From positions 2,511,419-2,575,418 of the forward strand of contig NZ_CP053069.1 in assembly GCF_013003965.1 (NCBI RefSeq): a stretch of 64,000 nt of DNA, given 5' to 3'. The notes beneath the pieces are model-generated. The model was given only the letters and a program-made list of their open reading frames with translations. It did not search any database and was not told where the DNA came from. This document shows, in pieces, positions 39,469 through 50,858 of the stretch (positions are counted from its first letter, which is position 1; every line of letters begins with the position of its first letter). The DNA comes from Usitatibacter rugosus (GTDB taxonomy: Bacteria > Pseudomonadota > Gammaproteobacteria > Burkholderiales > Usitatibacteraceae). A program made the position numbers and the translations under genes.

Positions 39469-41277
39469 TTAGTGCAGCTCGTTGTAGATGCGTTCCGCGA
39501 GTGTACGGCTGATGCCTTCCACGCGGGCAAGATCGTCGACGCTCGCGGCCATCACGCCCTGCAATCCGCCGAAGTGCGCCAGGAGCTGCTTGCGTCGCTT
39601 GGGCCCGACGGAGCCGATCTCCTCCAGCCGGGACACGATGCGCGCCTTGCCGCGTTTCGCCCGGTGGCCCGTGATGGCGAAGCGGTGCGCCTCGTCGCGC
39701 ACCTGCTGGATCAGGTGCAGTGCCAAATGGTGCGGGGGCAGGATGCGCGGCTCCTGCTCGTCGGGAAAGATCAGCTCTTCGAGCCCGGCCTTGCGCTCGA
39801 CACCCTTGGCGACACCCATCATCGGGATCTCCGTGAGCCCCAGCTCGGTCATCACCTGGCGCGCGGCGTTCACCTGCCCTCGCCCGCCGTCGATGAGGAT
39901 CAGGTCGGGCACCTTGCCCTCGCCCTCGGCGAGCGGCCGGTAGCGGACCTCGAGCGCGTACTTCATCGCGCCGTAGTCGTCGCCGGGCTCCACGCCCTTC
40001 ACGTTGTAGCGGCGGTACTCGGAGGTCTGCATGCCGCCCTTGTCGTAGACCACGCACGAGGCCACGGGCAGCTCGCCCATCGTGTGGCTGATGTCGAAGC
40101 ACTCGATGCGCGCGACGGGCGACTCGGAGGCCATGAACTCCTGCAGCGCCACCGCCCTCGCCTCCTGCGTCTCCTGCGCGGCGATGCGCGTGATGAGCGC
40201 CAGGCTCGCGTTCTTGCGCGCCATGTCGATCCACAGGCGCGGCTCGCCCACCGGCCGCGAGACGAGGCGGATCGGGCGCTGCGACGCCTCGGTGAGCATC
40301 TCTTCCATGGAGGTCGGCCCCTCGAGCTGGTCGATCACGATCTTCGCCGGCGCGGGCTGCGTGACGTAGTGCTGCTCCATGAAGGCCTCGAGCACCTCGT
40401 TGGCATTGAGGCCGTTGGCGTTCGAGGGGAAGAACGTGCGGTCGCCCAGGTGGCGGCCGCCGCGCACCATCGCGAGCGTCACGGCCCACACGCCCTCGCG
40501 CTCGACGCCGACGATGATGTCCACGTCGCCGGCCTTCGCGGTTTCGACGGCCTGGCCGGAGCGCACGCGCTGGAGCATGCGGATGCGGTCGCGATGCTCG
40601 GCGGCCTTCTCGTAGTCGAGCGCCTCGGCGGCGGCATCCATCTTCTTCGTGATCTCGGCCGTGACGTCGTCGTCCTTGCCGGAGAGGAATTGCGCGGCCT
40701 GGTCAACGTCGTGCTTGTACGTTTCCGCGTCGATCTTGCCGACGCACGGCGCCGAGCAGCGCCCGATCTGGTGCAGCAGGCAGGGGCGCGAGCGGTGGCC
40801 GAAGACCGTGTCGTCGCAGGTGCGCAGCAGGAAGATCTTCTGCAGGTGGCCGATCGTCTCGCGCACCGACCACGCGGAAGGGAACGGGCCGAAGTAGCGG
40901 TTGCCCTTGTGCTGCACGCCGCGGTAGAAGCGGATCTGCGGGAACTGATGTCCCGTGATCAGAACGTAGCCGTAGCTCTTGTCGTCGCGGAAGACGACGT
41001 TGAACTTCGGCTGCGAGCTCTTGATCGCGTTGTTCTCGAGCAGCAGCGCCTCGGCCTCGGTACGCGTGGCCGTGTATTCGGCGGCGCCGATCTGCGAAAC
41101 CATCAGCGTGGTGCGCGGGCTCGGGTGCGTCTTCTGGAAGTACGAGGAGACTCGCTTCTTGAGGTCCTTCGCCTTGCCGACGTAGATGACCTCGCCGCCC
41201 GCGTTCATGAAGCGGTAGACGCCGGGGAGTGACGGGAGCCCCGCGAGGAACGCGGCGCTGTCGAATTCGGTGGCCAT
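39469..41277 (-). CDS. uvrC: Excinuclease ABC subunit C
   Basis: A 602-residue nucleotide excision repair nuclease. The order is GIY-YIG nuclease (LPSLPGVYRFMN, VIYVGKAKDLKKRV, about 15-95), a cysteine region (RTCDD ... RPCLLHQIGRCSAPC), the UVR motif binding UvrB (about 200-235, DYEKAAEHRDRI), the RNase H-like second nuclease (ECFDISHTMG, LILIDGGRGQ) and a C-terminal double helix-hairpin-helix (IGSVGPKRRKQLL, VEGISRTLAERI). Full length, cytoplasmic. It lies 9 bp after nagZ and 5 bp before pgsA. Confidence 0.98.
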   Translation of the reverse strand: MATEFDSAAFLAGLPSLPGVYRFMNAGGEVIYVGKAKDLKKRVSSYFQKTHPSPRTTLMVSQIGAAEYTATRTEAEALLLENNAIKSSQPKFNVVFRDDKSYGYVLITGHQFPQIRFYRGVQHKGNRYFGPFPSAWSVRETIGHLQKIFLLRTCDDTVFGHRSRPCLLHQIGRCSAPCVGKIDAETYKHDVDQAAQFLSGKDDDVTAEITKKMDAAAEALDYEKAAEHRDRIRMLQRVRSGQAVETAKAGDVDIIVGVEREGVWAVTLAMVRGGRHLGDRTFFPSNANGLNANEVLEAFMEQHYVTQPAPAKIVIDQLEGPTSMEEMLTEASQRPIRLVSRPVGEPRLWIDMARKNASLALITRIAAQETQEARAVALQEFMASESPVARIECFDISHTMGELPVASCVVYDKGGMQTSEYRRYNVKGVEPGDDYGAMKYALEVRYRPLAEGEGKVPDLILIDGGRGQVNAARQVMTELGLTEIPMMGVAKGVERKAGLEELIFPDEQEPRILPPHHLALHLIQQVRDEAHRFAITGHRAKRGKARIVSRLEEIGSVGPKRRKQLLAHFGGLQGVMAASVDDLARVEGISRTLAERIYNELH

Positions 41278-41286
41278 CGGCCCGGA

Positions 41287-42312
41287 TCAGACCGCGCGGA
41301 TGCGCGCCAGGTTCTCCGCGGCCGCGAGGTAGTTCGCGCTGGATTTCAGCGCCGCCGTCGAGATGGCGCGGCCGCGCATGCGCTCCAGGCGCCGCGCGAG
41401 CGTGGGCGCCACCACGCGGCGCTCGAGGCCTTCCAGCATGGAGTCCGCGGCCCGCGGGTCGTTGCACATGAGCACCATGTCGCAGCCGGCGTTGAGCGCG
41501 GCGTTGGCCCGGGCGACCATCCCACCGGCGGTGCTGGCGCCTTCCATGCCGAGGTCGTCGGAGAAGATGAGGCCGTCGAAGCCGAGCTTCTCGCGCAGGA
41601 TCTTCTGCAGCCAGATGGAGGAGAACCCTGCGGGCTTGGAATCCACCTTCGGGTAGATGACGTGCGCGGGCATCATGCCGCCCATGCCCGAGCGCGCGAG
41701 GCGCTGGAAAGGCACGAGGTCCTTGGCGGCGATCTCGGCCATCGTGCGGTCGTCCACCGGCACTTCGAGGTGCGAATCCGCGCGCACGTAGCCGTGGCCG
41801 GGGAAGTGCTTCCCGACGCTCGCCATGCCCGCTGCCTGCAAGCCCGCCTGCAACGCCTCGCCGAGCACCGCGATCACGTTCGGATCGGAGTGCAGCGCGC
41901 GGTCGCCGATCACGCTCGACTCGCCGTAGTCCACGTCCAGCACCGGCGCGAACGTGAAGTCCACGCCGTGCGCCTGCAATTCGCTGCCCATGACGTATCC
42001 GCAGCCGCGCGCGGCCGCGAGGGCTTGGGCAGGATCGCGATCGAAGAGCTTGCCCAGGTGCGTCATCGCCGGGATCGTCGTGAAGCCGTGCTTGAAGCGC
42101 TGCACGCGCCCGCCTTCGTGGTCGACGGCGATCAGCAGCTCGGGCTTGCGGAGCTCGCGGATCGAATGGGCGAGCTGGATCAGCTGCAGCGGCGCCGCGA
42201 AGTTGCGCGCGAAGAGGATCACGCCGCCGACTTGCGGGTGCTGGAGGCGTTCGATGTCGTCGGTCGTCAACTCGAGGCCGCCCACATCCACCATCACCGG
42301 ACCCAGCCGCAT
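41287..42312 (-). CDS. nagZ: Beta-N-acetylhexosaminidase
   Basis: A 341-residue family 3 glycoside hydrolase of peptidoglycan recycling, which removes N-acetylglucosamine from anhydromuropeptides in the cytoplasm. It carries AVDHEGGRVQRF, the general-acid loop KHFPGHGYVRADSH with its histidine, and the nucleophile Asp in FSDDLGMEGAS. The start at 42312 (MRLGPVMVDVGG) fits the family, and its ATG lies 2 bp after the acpS stop. The acpS-nagZ pairing is common in beta- and gammaproteobacteria. Confidence 0.96.
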   Translation of the reverse strand: MRLGPVMVDVGGLELTTDDIERLQHPQVGGVILFARNFAAPLQLIQLAHSIRELRKPELLIAVDHEGGRVQRFKHGFTTIPAMTHLGKLFDRDPAQALAAARGCGYVMGSELQAHGVDFTFAPVLDVDYGESSVIGDRALHSDPNVIAVLGEALQAGLQAAGMASVGKHFPGHGYVRADSHLEVPVDDRTMAEIAAKDLVPFQRLARSGMGGMMPAHVIYPKVDSKPAGFSSIWLQKILREKLGFDGLIFSDDLGMEGASTAGGMVARANAALNAGCDMVLMCNDPRAADSMLEGLERRVVAPTLARRLERMRGRAISTAALKSSANYLAAAENLARIRAV

Positions 42313-42314
42313 GC

Positions 42315-42692
42315 CTATCCTTCCAGGACGACGAACGCCACGGCCACGCCCGCGTCGTCGGTCAACGAGATGTGGGACGACTTCACGCCGATCCCTTCGA
42401 GGTGCTTCGCCATCTTCTCGCTCGGATGGAGCATCGGGCGGCCGCGCACGTCGCGCGCCACCGTGACGCTGTGCCATGTGAACGGGCTGCGGATGCCGGT
42501 GCCGATCGCCTTGGCGAACGCTTCCTTGGCCGCAAAGCGCTTCGCGAGATGGCTCGCCTTCTGCTTGGTGCGGTGGTAGCGGCCCCGCTCCTCGGGCGTG
42601 AGGATGCGGTTGGCGAAGCGCTCGCCGAAGCGCTCGAGCGCCGCGGCGATGCGCGGGATCGACGTCACGTCCGTGCCGATGCCGACAATCAT
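42315..42692 (-). CDS. acpS: Holo-[acyl-carrier-protein] synthase
   Basis: A 125-residue phosphopantetheinyl transferase that activates acyl carrier protein with CoA. The motifs are [12 protein letters not shown] (magnesium-binding Asp8) and [15 protein letters not shown] with its Glu and Lys. The ending [16 protein letters not shown] is typical. Its start overlaps the pdxJ stop by 4 bp, and nagZ follows 2 bp after its stop. Confidence 0.97.
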   Translation of the reverse strand: MIVGIGTDVTSIPRIAAALERFGERFANRILTPEERGRYHRTKQKASHLAKRFAAKEAFAKAIGTGIRSPFTWHSVTVARDVRGRPMLHPSEKMAKHLEGIGVKSSHISLTDDAGVAVAFVVLEG

Positions 42693-43435
42693 TTCGCTGC
42701 CTGCCGCATCAGGTCCTTCATCTCGCGCACCGCTTCACGCAGGCCGACGAACACGGCGCGCGAGACGATCGCGTGCCCGATGTGCAGCTCGCGGATGCCC
42801 GGCAGCGCCGCCACCGGCTGCACGTTGAAGTAGTTCAGCGCATGGCCGGCGTTGAAGCGCATGCCGGCCTTGCGGATCGCCTCTCCGGCCTTGCGGATCT
42901 TGTCCAGCTCCCTCACCACCGCGGGGCTTTCCGCATCGCGCCCCTTCGAGTAGAAGGCGTGCGCATAGGGGCCGGTGTGGATCTCGCAGACCCTGGCCCC
43001 CACGCGCTCGGCCGCCTTCACCTGCTTCGGCTCCGCGTCGATGAAGACGCTCACGGTGATGCCGGCCTTGGCGAGCTTGGCGACCTGCTTCGCGATGCGC
43101 TTTTCCTGCGATGCGATGTCGAGGCCGCCTTCGGTCGTGACTTCCTGGCGGCCTTCGGGGACGAGCATCGCCATCTCGGGCTTGATGCGCTCGGCGATGG
43201 CGACCATCTCGTCCGTGGCGCCCATCTCGAGGTTGAGCTTGATGTTGGTGGCCTCGCGCAGGCGCCGCACGTCCTCGTCCTGGATGTGGCGGCGGTCCTC
43301 GCGCAGGTGCACCGTGATGCCGTCGGCGCCTCCAAAGTGCGCTTCCACCGCGGCCCACACGGGATCCGGCTCGTACGTCATCCGCGCCTGGCGGATGGTC
43401 GCGATGTGGTCGATGTTGACGCCCAGCTCGATCAT
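42689..43435 (-). CDS. pdxJ: Pyridoxine 5'-phosphate synthase
   Basis: A 248-residue TIM-barrel enzyme joining 1-deoxyxylulose 5-phosphate and 3-amino-1-hydroxyacetone phosphate to pyridoxine 5'-phosphate. Family motifs include [15 protein letters not shown] at the N-terminus, [31 protein letters not shown] and a phosphate-binding ending ([16 protein letters not shown]). It overlaps recO upstream and acpS downstream by 4 bp each. Full length. Confidence 0.98.
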   Translation of the reverse strand: MIELGVNIDHIATIRQARMTYEPDPVWAAVEAHFGGADGITVHLREDRRHIQDEDVRRLREATNIKLNLEMGATDEMVAIAERIKPEMAMLVPEGRQEVTTEGGLDIASQEKRIAKQVAKLAKAGITVSVFIDAEPKQVKAAERVGARVCEIHTGPYAHAFYSKGRDAESPAVVRELDKIRKAGEAIRKAGMRFNAGHALNYFNVQPVAALPGIRELHIGHAIVSRAVFVGLREAVREMKDLMRQAAK

Positions 43436-44187
43436 TTCGTCGTTCCCTCGGCCATGCGTTGCAGGTCGCGCGCGAGATTGCGCGTGGACAATTCCTCGCC
43501 GTTGAGCACGTGCTGGATGATGAGCCGCATGAGCTGCTTGGCCTGGGTCGCGGTGACGGGATCGGAGAGCTCGCCGCGCTCCAGGTGATGGAGTGTCAGT
43601 CCCCGCAATTTTACTGCATTCGCTCTCGGCTCCTGCCCCTCGCCCGCCGGGACGGCTCCGCGCTCGACGTAGTACAGGTAATCGCGCTCGGCGACGATCG
43701 GCGCGTGGGTGCCGGCCTCCCGCGTGAGCTCGAGGGCATAGCCCACTTCGCGCAGCAGCGTCACCTCGAAGCGGCGCAGCACCGGCTCCACGGCGTCGGC
43801 GGGCGGCTTCACGGTCGAGCGGGACAGCGCGCGCAGCTCGCCGATGGCGGTGTGGTACGCGTCGTAGAGGCCTTCGTGCGGATCGTCGCGATGCGTGAGC
43901 TTGAGCAGCAGCTCGTTGAGATAGAAGGCGGCCAGCAGCGCGGCGCCTGCGAGCGGCAGCGCGGGGCCGTCGGCCTCGCCGGTCTTCAGGGTCTTCAGCT
44001 CCCCACGGCCGAACCAGTCGAACACCAGGGGGAGAAAGGGAACGAGCGTGCTGCGCGACGCCGACCGGGGCCGGCGCGCACCCTTGGCCACCATGCCGAA
44101 GCGGCCGTGGTGCTCGGTGAACACCTGCAGGATCAGGCTCGTTTCCTTGTACGGGTACGAGTGCAGGACGTAACCGCGATCACTCAT
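43432..44187 (-). CDS. recO: DNA repair protein RecO
   Basis: A 251-residue recombination mediator that works with RecR to load RecA. The N-terminal OB fold starts [21 protein letters not shown], followed by [15 protein letters not shown]; the helical C-terminal part includes [18 protein letters not shown]. The zinc cysteines found in some RecO proteins are absent, which is common in this branch. It overlaps era by 8 bp and pdxJ by 4 bp. Confidence 0.96.
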   Translation of the reverse strand: MSDRGYVLHSYPYKETSLILQVFTEHHGRFGMVAKGARRPRSASRSTLVPFLPLVFDWFGRGELKTLKTGEADGPALPLAGAALLAAFYLNELLLKLTHRDDPHEGLYDAYHTAIGELRALSRSTVKPPADAVEPVLRRFEVTLLREVGYALELTREAGTHAPIVAERDYLYYVERGAVPAGEGQEPRANAVKLRGLTLHHLERGELSDPVTATQAKQLMRLIIQHVLNGEELSTRNLARDLQRMAEGTTK

Positions 44188-45088
44188 ACCCGAACTGCTG
44201 GAGCATCTTCTCGCTGTCCGCCCAGCCGCCCTTCACGCGGACCCAGATCTCGAGGTGCACCTTGCCGCCGAAGAGCGCTTCCATCGCATGGCGTGCCTCG
44301 GTACCAATGCGCTTGAGGGACGCGCCCTTCTCGCCGATGACGATCGCCTTGTGGCCGTCGCGGTCGACGAAGATCGTGGCGTGGATGCGGCGGAAGCCTT
44401 CCGGACTCTGCGGCGAGGGCTCCGTCTCGAAGGATTCGATCACCACCGCCGTCGAATACGGCAGCTCGTCGCCCAGCAGGCGGAAGACGCGCTCGCGCAC
44501 GAGCTCCGCGGCGAGGAAGCGCTCGGAGCGATCCGTGATGTCATCCGCATCGAAGATCGGCGGGGCTTCGGGCAGGAGCTTGCGGATCTCGTAGAGCAGC
44601 GCCTTCGTCGCCGTGCCCTTCTCCGCGCTCACCGGCACCAGGGCCGCCCAGTCGCGGCGCGCGGCCCACGTGGTGAGGACGTGCGCGAACTTGGCCTTGT
44701 CCTTGATGCGGTCCACCTTGTTCAACGCGAGGATCACCGGCACCTTGTCCGGGAGCATCTCGAAGACGGGCTCGTCGCGCTCGTCCGGGGCCCAGGCCTC
44801 CACGACCATCACGATCACGTCCACTTCGGAGAGCACCTGCTGCACCGTGCGGTTCATGCGCTTGTTCAGCACATTGGTGTGGCGCGTCTGGAAGCCCGGC
44901 GTGTCGACGAAGATGTACTGCGTGTCGCTGTTGGTGAGCAGCCCGTTGATGCGGTGGCGCGTGGTCTGGGCCTTGCGCGAGGTGATGGCCACGTGCGCGC
45001 CAACCAGCTGGTTCATCAGCGTGGACTTGCCGACGTTGGGCCGGCCCACGATCGCGACGGTTCCGGTGCGGAAGGCCTGCTTGCTCAT
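44180..45088 (-). CDS. era: GTPase Era
   Basis: A 302-residue GTPase for 30S ribosome maturation, binding the 3' end of 16S rRNA. G1 is GRPNVGKS (15-22), G3 is DTPGF, G4 is NKVD and G5 is SAEKG; the C-terminal KH domain holds the family signature IVIGEKGASLKRIG. The start at 45088 overlaps the rnc stop by 4 bp; a longer in-frame extension is only the rnc region read in another frame. Confidence 0.98.
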   Translation of the reverse strand: MSKQAFRTGTVAIVGRPNVGKSTLMNQLVGAHVAITSRKAQTTRHRINGLLTNSDTQYIFVDTPGFQTRHTNVLNKRMNRTVQQVLSEVDVIVMVVEAWAPDERDEPVFEMLPDKVPVILALNKVDRIKDKAKFAHVLTTWAARRDWAALVPVSAEKGTATKALLYEIRKLLPEAPPIFDADDITDRSERFLAAELVRERVFRLLGDELPYSTAVVIESFETEPSPQSPEGFRRIHATIFVDRDGHKAIVIGEKGASLKRIGTEARHAMEALFGGKVHLEIWVRVKGGWADSEKMLQQFGYE

Positions 45089-45831
45089 GCCCGCCTCTTC
45101 GCGCGCTCGGCCTCGAGCTGCTCCAGCGCCTTGGCGGCCGCATCCTGCTCGGCGGCCCGGCGGCTGGTGCCGCTGCCCTGCACGGTGACACTCAACTCGT
45201 CCACTCGGCACTCCACGGTGAAGACCTGTTCATGGGCCTCGCCCGCCGTCGTAAGGACGGTGTAGCGCGGCAACGGAAGCTTGCGCCCCTGCAGCGCTTC
45301 CTGCAGGGCGGTTTTCGGATCCTTGTCCACCGGGTGGCGCCCGGCGTCGTCCAGCGCATCGGCCAGGAGGCGCTCCACGGCGCCCCGCACGGCGTCGAAC
45401 CCGCCATCCAGGTAAACAGCACCCAGCACGGCCTCGAGCGCATCGGCGAGGATGGATGGACGCCTGAAGCCCCCGCTCTTCAGCTCGCCTTCGCCCAAAC
45501 GCAGCCACTCGCCCAGGCCCATGCGCTGGGCCGCCTCGAAGAGCGTCGCCTGCTTCACCAACTGGGCGCGAAGGCGCGAGAGATCGCCTTCGGGATGCTT
45601 CGGGAACCGTTCGTAGAGAAGCGTTGCGACCGCGCAGTTCAGCAACGAATCACCGAGGAACTCCAGGCGCTCGTTATGCGGCGTTCCGAAGCTGCGGTGG
45701 GTGAGCGCGCGAGCGGCATGCGCCGGGTCGGCGAAGCGGTGGCCGAGGGCTTCCTCGAGGCGCGTCAGGCCCTCCGGCGCCAGGGCGCCGGACGACTCTA
45801 CTTGGCGCTGGTCGCGACGAAGTCGAGGCAC
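45085..45831 (-). CDS. rnc: Ribonuclease III
   Basis: A double-strand RNA endonuclease for rRNA and mRNA processing. The catalytic signature NERLEFLGDSLL is followed by DALEAVLGAVYLDGG with its metal-binding Asp and Glu, and a C-terminal dsRNA-binding domain (KTALQEALQGRKLPLPRY ... AAEQDAAAKALEQL). The start is uncertain: conserved sequence begins at LTRLEEALGHRF, but no ATG, GTG or TTG lies directly before it. The GTG at 45831 would give 248 residues and overlap the DUF4845 gene by 34 bp; a CTG at 45768 next to GGAGG would give 227 residues and match the family length better. Confidence 0.93.
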   Translation of the reverse strand: MPRLRRDQRQVESSGALAPEGLTRLEEALGHRFADPAHAARALTHRSFGTPHNERLEFLGDSLLNCAVATLLYERFPKHPEGDLSRLRAQLVKQATLFEAAQRMGLGEWLRLGEGELKSGGFRRPSILADALEAVLGAVYLDGGFDAVRGAVERLLADALDDAGRHPVDKDPKTALQEALQGRKLPLPRYTVLTTAGEAHEQVFTVECRVDELSVTVQGSGTSRRAAEQDAAAKALEQLEAERAKRRA

Positions 45832-46151
45832 GCCGAGAAGTTGTAGATCATCGGCACCTTCACCGACCACGCGGCGGTGACGACGGCTTCGCCGCCTTCC
45901 TTCGTGACCTCGAGGTCGTCGCCCTTGACGGCTTGCGCGCCCTCGATCGAGTTGCGCTTGTCGAAGGAGTTGCGGATCTCGCGCACGCTGCCCTTGAAGT
46001 CACCCGCCTGCTCCATGGAGGCGAAGATCTTCTTCACGGCGAAGTATTCGATGTAGCTCGGCAGCAGCTTCGCTGCGAAGAGGCCGACGAAGCCAATGAC
46101 GACCATGCCCCCGATGGCGCCCATCAAGGTGATGCCGCGTTGATTCCTCAT
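45798..46151 (-). CDS. DUF4845 domain-containing membrane protein
   Basis: A 117-residue protein with a short basic start and one membrane helix (about 8-28, ITLMGAIGGMVVIGFVGLF), then a small periplasmic domain. The MRNQRGITL opening resembles a type IV pilin leader, but the family is DUF4845, found between lepB and rnc throughout the betaproteobacteria. Function unknown. It lies 19 bp after lepB, and its end overlaps the likely start region of rnc. Confidence 0.9.
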   Translation of the reverse strand: MRNQRGITLMGAIGGMVVIGFVGLFAAKLLPSYIEYFAVKKIFASMEQAGDFKGSVREIRNSFDKRNSIEGAQAVKGDDLEVTKEGGEAVVTAAWSVKVPMIYNFSACLDFVATSAK

Positions 46152-46170
46152 CTTGGATCCTCCCCGAATC

Positions 46171-47154
46171 CTATTCGATGCCGTTGCCGATGCGCTTCAG
46201 GTCGCCGAAATTCATCCACACCAGAAATGCCCTGCCCTTGATGTGGTCGTCGGGGACGAAGCCCCAGTATCGGCTGTCGCTGCTCTGGTCTCGGTTGTCA
46301 CCCATCATGAAGTAGTGACCCGGCGGGACCGTGCAGCGGAATCCTTCGTCATTGTATTCGCAATTGTCGCGGTATTGGAATTGACGGACCTGCGCCAGGT
46401 CCACCACGGGCTGCGACGGCACGACCATCATGCGGTGGTTGCGGTTGCCCAGCTTCTCGATGAATTGCGGCAGGCGCGTGTAGTTCACCTCGGCGTCGGT
46501 GTAGAAGCCCGAGGCCTGCACCGCGACCGGGGATCCGTTGATTGCGAGGCGCTTGTTGCGGAACTCCACCACGTCGCCGGGAATGCCCACGACACGCTTG
46601 ATGTAGTCCACCGAAGGATCGACCGGGTAGCGGAACACGACGACGTCGCCGCGATCGACCGGGTTGATCTCGACGATCTTCTTGTTGATGACCGGCAGGC
46701 GGATGCCGTAGGTGTACTTGTTCACGAGGATGAAGTCGCCCACGAGGAGCGTCGGCTTCATCGAGCCCGAAGGGATCTTGAAAGGCTCGACCCAGAACGA
46801 GCGGATCAGGAACACCACGATGATCACGGGGAAGAAGGCGCGCGCCATGTCGACCACGATCGGCTCGGCGGTGCCGGAGCTGCGGCGCGGCCGGGCGAAC
46901 CTCGCGTCGTAGAGCCAGATCAGGCCCGTCAGGACCGCGGCCATCAGCAGCACGGCGGCGAAGTCGGTGAACTTGAGCATGAGGCCCATCAGCGCGATGA
47001 AGAGCACCGGCCAGGCGACCTCGAGCAGGCCCTTCCTCGCTTCCGAGCGAAGCACGCCGCCGCGCGTGGTGACGAAATCCCAGCCGATCAGCGCGAACGA
47101 CAGCGCCGCGGCCACCATCGCGATCATTTCCCAGTCCAGTCCGCCTTGCTGCAT
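46171..47154 (-). CDS. lepB: Signal peptidase I
   Basis: A 327-residue membrane protease that removes signal peptides of secreted proteins. There are three hydrophobic helices at about 9-28, 45-80 and 105-120, then the catalytic Ser131 (PSGSMKPT) and Lys186 (DYIKRVVG) with the family boxes GDVVVFRYP and GHYFMMGDNRDQSSDSRYWG. The start at 47154 lies 8 bp from the lepA stop. The lepA-lepB order is conserved in proteobacteria. Confidence 0.97.
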   Translation of the reverse strand: MQQGGLDWEMIAMVAAALSFALIGWDFVTTRGGVLRSEARKGLLEVAWPVLFIALMGLMLKFTDFAAVLLMAAVLTGLIWLYDARFARPRRSSGTAEPIVVDMARAFFPVIIVVFLIRSFWVEPFKIPSGSMKPTLLVGDFILVNKYTYGIRLPVINKKIVEINPVDRGDVVVFRYPVDPSVDYIKRVVGIPGDVVEFRNKRLAINGSPVAVQASGFYTDAEVNYTRLPQFIEKLGNRNHRMMVVPSQPVVDLAQVRQFQYRDNCEYNDEGFRCTVPPGHYFMMGDNRDQSSDSRYWGFVPDDHIKGRAFLVWMNFGDLKRIGNGIE

Positions 47155-47162
47155 TCCGTCTC

Positions 47163-48956
<1,794 letters not shown>

Positions 48957-49005
48957 GAAGCCGGAATTGCCCTTGTAGACGCGCAAAAGGCCCGTGACAA
49001 CGAAC

Positions 49006-49031
49006 AAAGGCCACAGAAACGTGGCCTTTTT
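49006..49031. terminator. Hairpin in the gap before lepA
   Basis: AAAGGCCAC, a 6-nt loop and GTGGCCTTTTT. The long T run is on the plus strand, where no gene ends; on the minus strand, the direction of the operon, it is followed by TTTGTTCGTTG. It lies in the 88-bp gap between the glutaredoxin-like gene and lepA and could partly separate the rpoE-mucD unit from lepA-lepB. Confidence 0.5.
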
Positions 49032-49044
49032 GCGGTGCAACATT

Positions 49045-49290
49045 CTACTTCATTCGGGCCAGCCGCGCATCCAAAGCCGGGACGTCGAGATGGTAGTGGC
49101 AGATCTCGATCTCGCCATCCAGCAGGACCGGGACCTTGTCGCCCCACTTCTCCTCGAGCTCGGGGCGGCTGTCGACGTCCACGACGTCCACATCGAAAGA
49201 AAATCGGCCCTGCAACTGCTGCAGGGCCGAGATCATGTCCTGGCAAAGGTGGCAATACTCGCGGGAGAGTACCGTCAGCTTTGGTTTCAA
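49045..49290 (-). CDS. Glutaredoxin family protein (DUF836-like)
   Basis: An 81-residue thioredoxin-fold protein with active site Cys13-His-Leu-Cys16 ([10 protein letters not shown]) and a cis-Pro segment KVPVLLDGE. This small glutaredoxin-like family commonly sits between mucD and lepA in betaproteobacteria. Its start overlaps the end of mucD by 4 bp. A cytoplasmic thiol-disulphide role is inferred; no substrate is known. Confidence 0.9.
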   Translation of the reverse strand: MKPKLTVLSREYCHLCQDMISALQQLQGRFSFDVDVVDVDSRPELEEKWGDKVPVLLDGEIEICHYHLDVPALDARLARMK

Positions 49291-50858
49291 CCTTCGTCCG
49301 GGCGGAAGGGCACGACGCGCGTGCCGCTCTCGTCGGCCACCACGAGGGTGACCGGCTTCTTCGCGTCGAGCTTGGCGATGGCGTCGTTGAAGGACTTCAC
49401 GTTGGTGATCGCGACGTTGTTCACTCGCAGGATCACGTCGCCCGGCTGGATGCCGGCGGCGAGCGCCGAGCCATCCACGGCCTCGACCTCGACGCCGCCC
49501 GTGACCTTGAGCTTCTTCCTCACGTCGTCCTTCATCTCGGTCACGGCCACGCCCAGCTTGGTGGTCTTCACCTCGGATTTGGCCTTGGCGGAGGCGACCT
49601 TGGTGGTCTCGCCCTCTTCCTTCAGCTCGCCTACGGTGACGGCAACGTCCTTCATCTTGCCTTCGCGCCAGACCTGCACGTTGATCTTGCTGCCCGGCTT
49701 CACCTGGCGCACGTAGCGCGAGAGGTCCGGGGAGCCGTCGATCGTCTTGCCGTCGATCTTGAGCACCACGTCGCCCGCCTGCAGGCCCGCCTTGCCGGCC
49801 GGGGAGTCATCCTCGATGCGCCCGATGACGGCACCCTGCGCCTTCGGCAGGTTGAGCGACTCGGCGATGTCCTTGGTGACGGTCTGGATCGACACGCCGA
49901 TGCGCCCGCGCGTCACGCGTCCCCCCGCCTGGAGCTGGTTCGCGACGTTCATCGCGAAGTCGATGGGGATGGAGAACGAGATGCCGGCGAAGCTGCCCGT
50001 GCGCGAGAAGATCTGCGAGTTGATGCCGATCACCTCGCCCTTCAGGTTCAGCAACGGGCCGCCGGAGTTGCCCGGGTTCACGGCCACGTCCGTCTGGATG
50101 AACGGCACCGCGTCCATGTTCGGATCCGAGAGGTTCTCGCGGCTGGTGGCGCTGATGATGCCGGCGGTCACCGTGTTGGAGAAGCCGAACGGCGAACCGA
50201 TCGCGATGACCCATTCGCCCACGCGGGCCTTGGTGGAGTTGCCGATCTTCACGACCGGCAGGCCCGTGGCCTCGACCTTGATCACGGCGACGTCGCTGCG
50301 CTTGTCGGCGCCGATGACCTTGGCCTTCAGCTCGCGCTTGTCGGTGAAGCGAACGGTGATCTCGTCCGCATTCTCCACCACGTGCGCATTGGTGACGATG
50401 TAGCCATCTTGCGAAATAACGAAGCCGGAGCCGAGGCCCAGCGGGCGCGCGGGACCACGGCGCTGTTCCGGGGCCGACTTGCCTTCGCCCTTGGGCGCTC
50501 CGCGCCCTTCGGGAGCGCCACGGCCTTCCGGCGGCATGAAGCGGCGGAAGAACTCGTAGAACGGATCGTCCTCGGAGAGCCCCGGCACGTTCAGCGCGGC
50601 CTGCGCCTTGCGCGTGGTGGTGTTGATGTTGACGACCGCGGGACCGTACTTGTCCACCAGGTCCGCGAAGTCGGGCAGCACCTGCAGCTGCGCGCCCGAG
50701 GGCGTGGTGATCGGTGCCTGGGCCAGTTGCACGGGCACGGCCGGAGCCTGCGCCTGGGCATTGGCGGACGGGTTGTGCGAGAAAGTGAGCGCGCCGGCGC
50801 CGGCGATGCCCAGCGCGACGGCAACGCCGACCGCGAGGGTATTCAATCGTTGTGTCAT
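49287..50858 (-). CDS. mucD: Periplasmic serine protease, Do/DegQ (MucD) family
   Basis: A 523-residue exported protease-chaperone. It has a signal peptide (GVAVALGIAGAGALTFS), a low-complexity Pro/Gly/Glu insert (about 109-135, two EGRGAP units), the trypsin-like triad His159 (TNAHVV), Asp189 (SDVAVI), Ser265 (GNSGGP), and two PDZ domains (about 280-375 and 415-520). It degrades or refolds damaged envelope proteins. In this locus it follows rpoE-rseA-rseB and is probably part of the sigma-E envelope stress response. The 99-bp gap upstream may contain an additional promoter. Confidence 0.95.
   Translation of the reverse strand: MTQRLNTLAVGVAVALGIAGAGALTFSHNPSANAQAQAPAVPVQLAQAPITTPSGAQLQVLPDFADLVDKYGPAVVNINTTTRKAQAALNVPGLSEDDPFYEFFRRFMPPEGRGAPEGRGAPKGEGKSAPEQRRGPARPLGLGSGFVISQDGYIVTNAHVVENADEITVRFTDKRELKAKVIGADKRSDVAVIKVEATGLPVVKIGNSTKARVGEWVIAIGSPFGFSNTVTAGIISATSRENLSDPNMDAVPFIQTDVAVNPGNSGGPLLNLKGEVIGINSQIFSRTGSFAGISFSIPIDFAMNVANQLQAGGRVTRGRIGVSIQTVTKDIAESLNLPKAQGAVIGRIEDDSPAGKAGLQAGDVVLKIDGKTIDGSPDLSRYVRQVKPGSKINVQVWREGKMKDVAVTVGELKEEGETTKVASAKAKSEVKTTKLGVAVTEMKDDVRKKLKVTGGVEVEAVDGSALAAGIQPGDVILRVNNVAITNVKSFNDAIAKLDAKKPVTLVVADESGTRVVPFRPDEG

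Noticed and set aside
49006-49031. Hairpin with a strong plus-strand T run taken as evidence for a plus-strand gene
   Set aside because: No plausible plus-strand gene ends here. The feature is kept only as a weak operon-internal hairpin.
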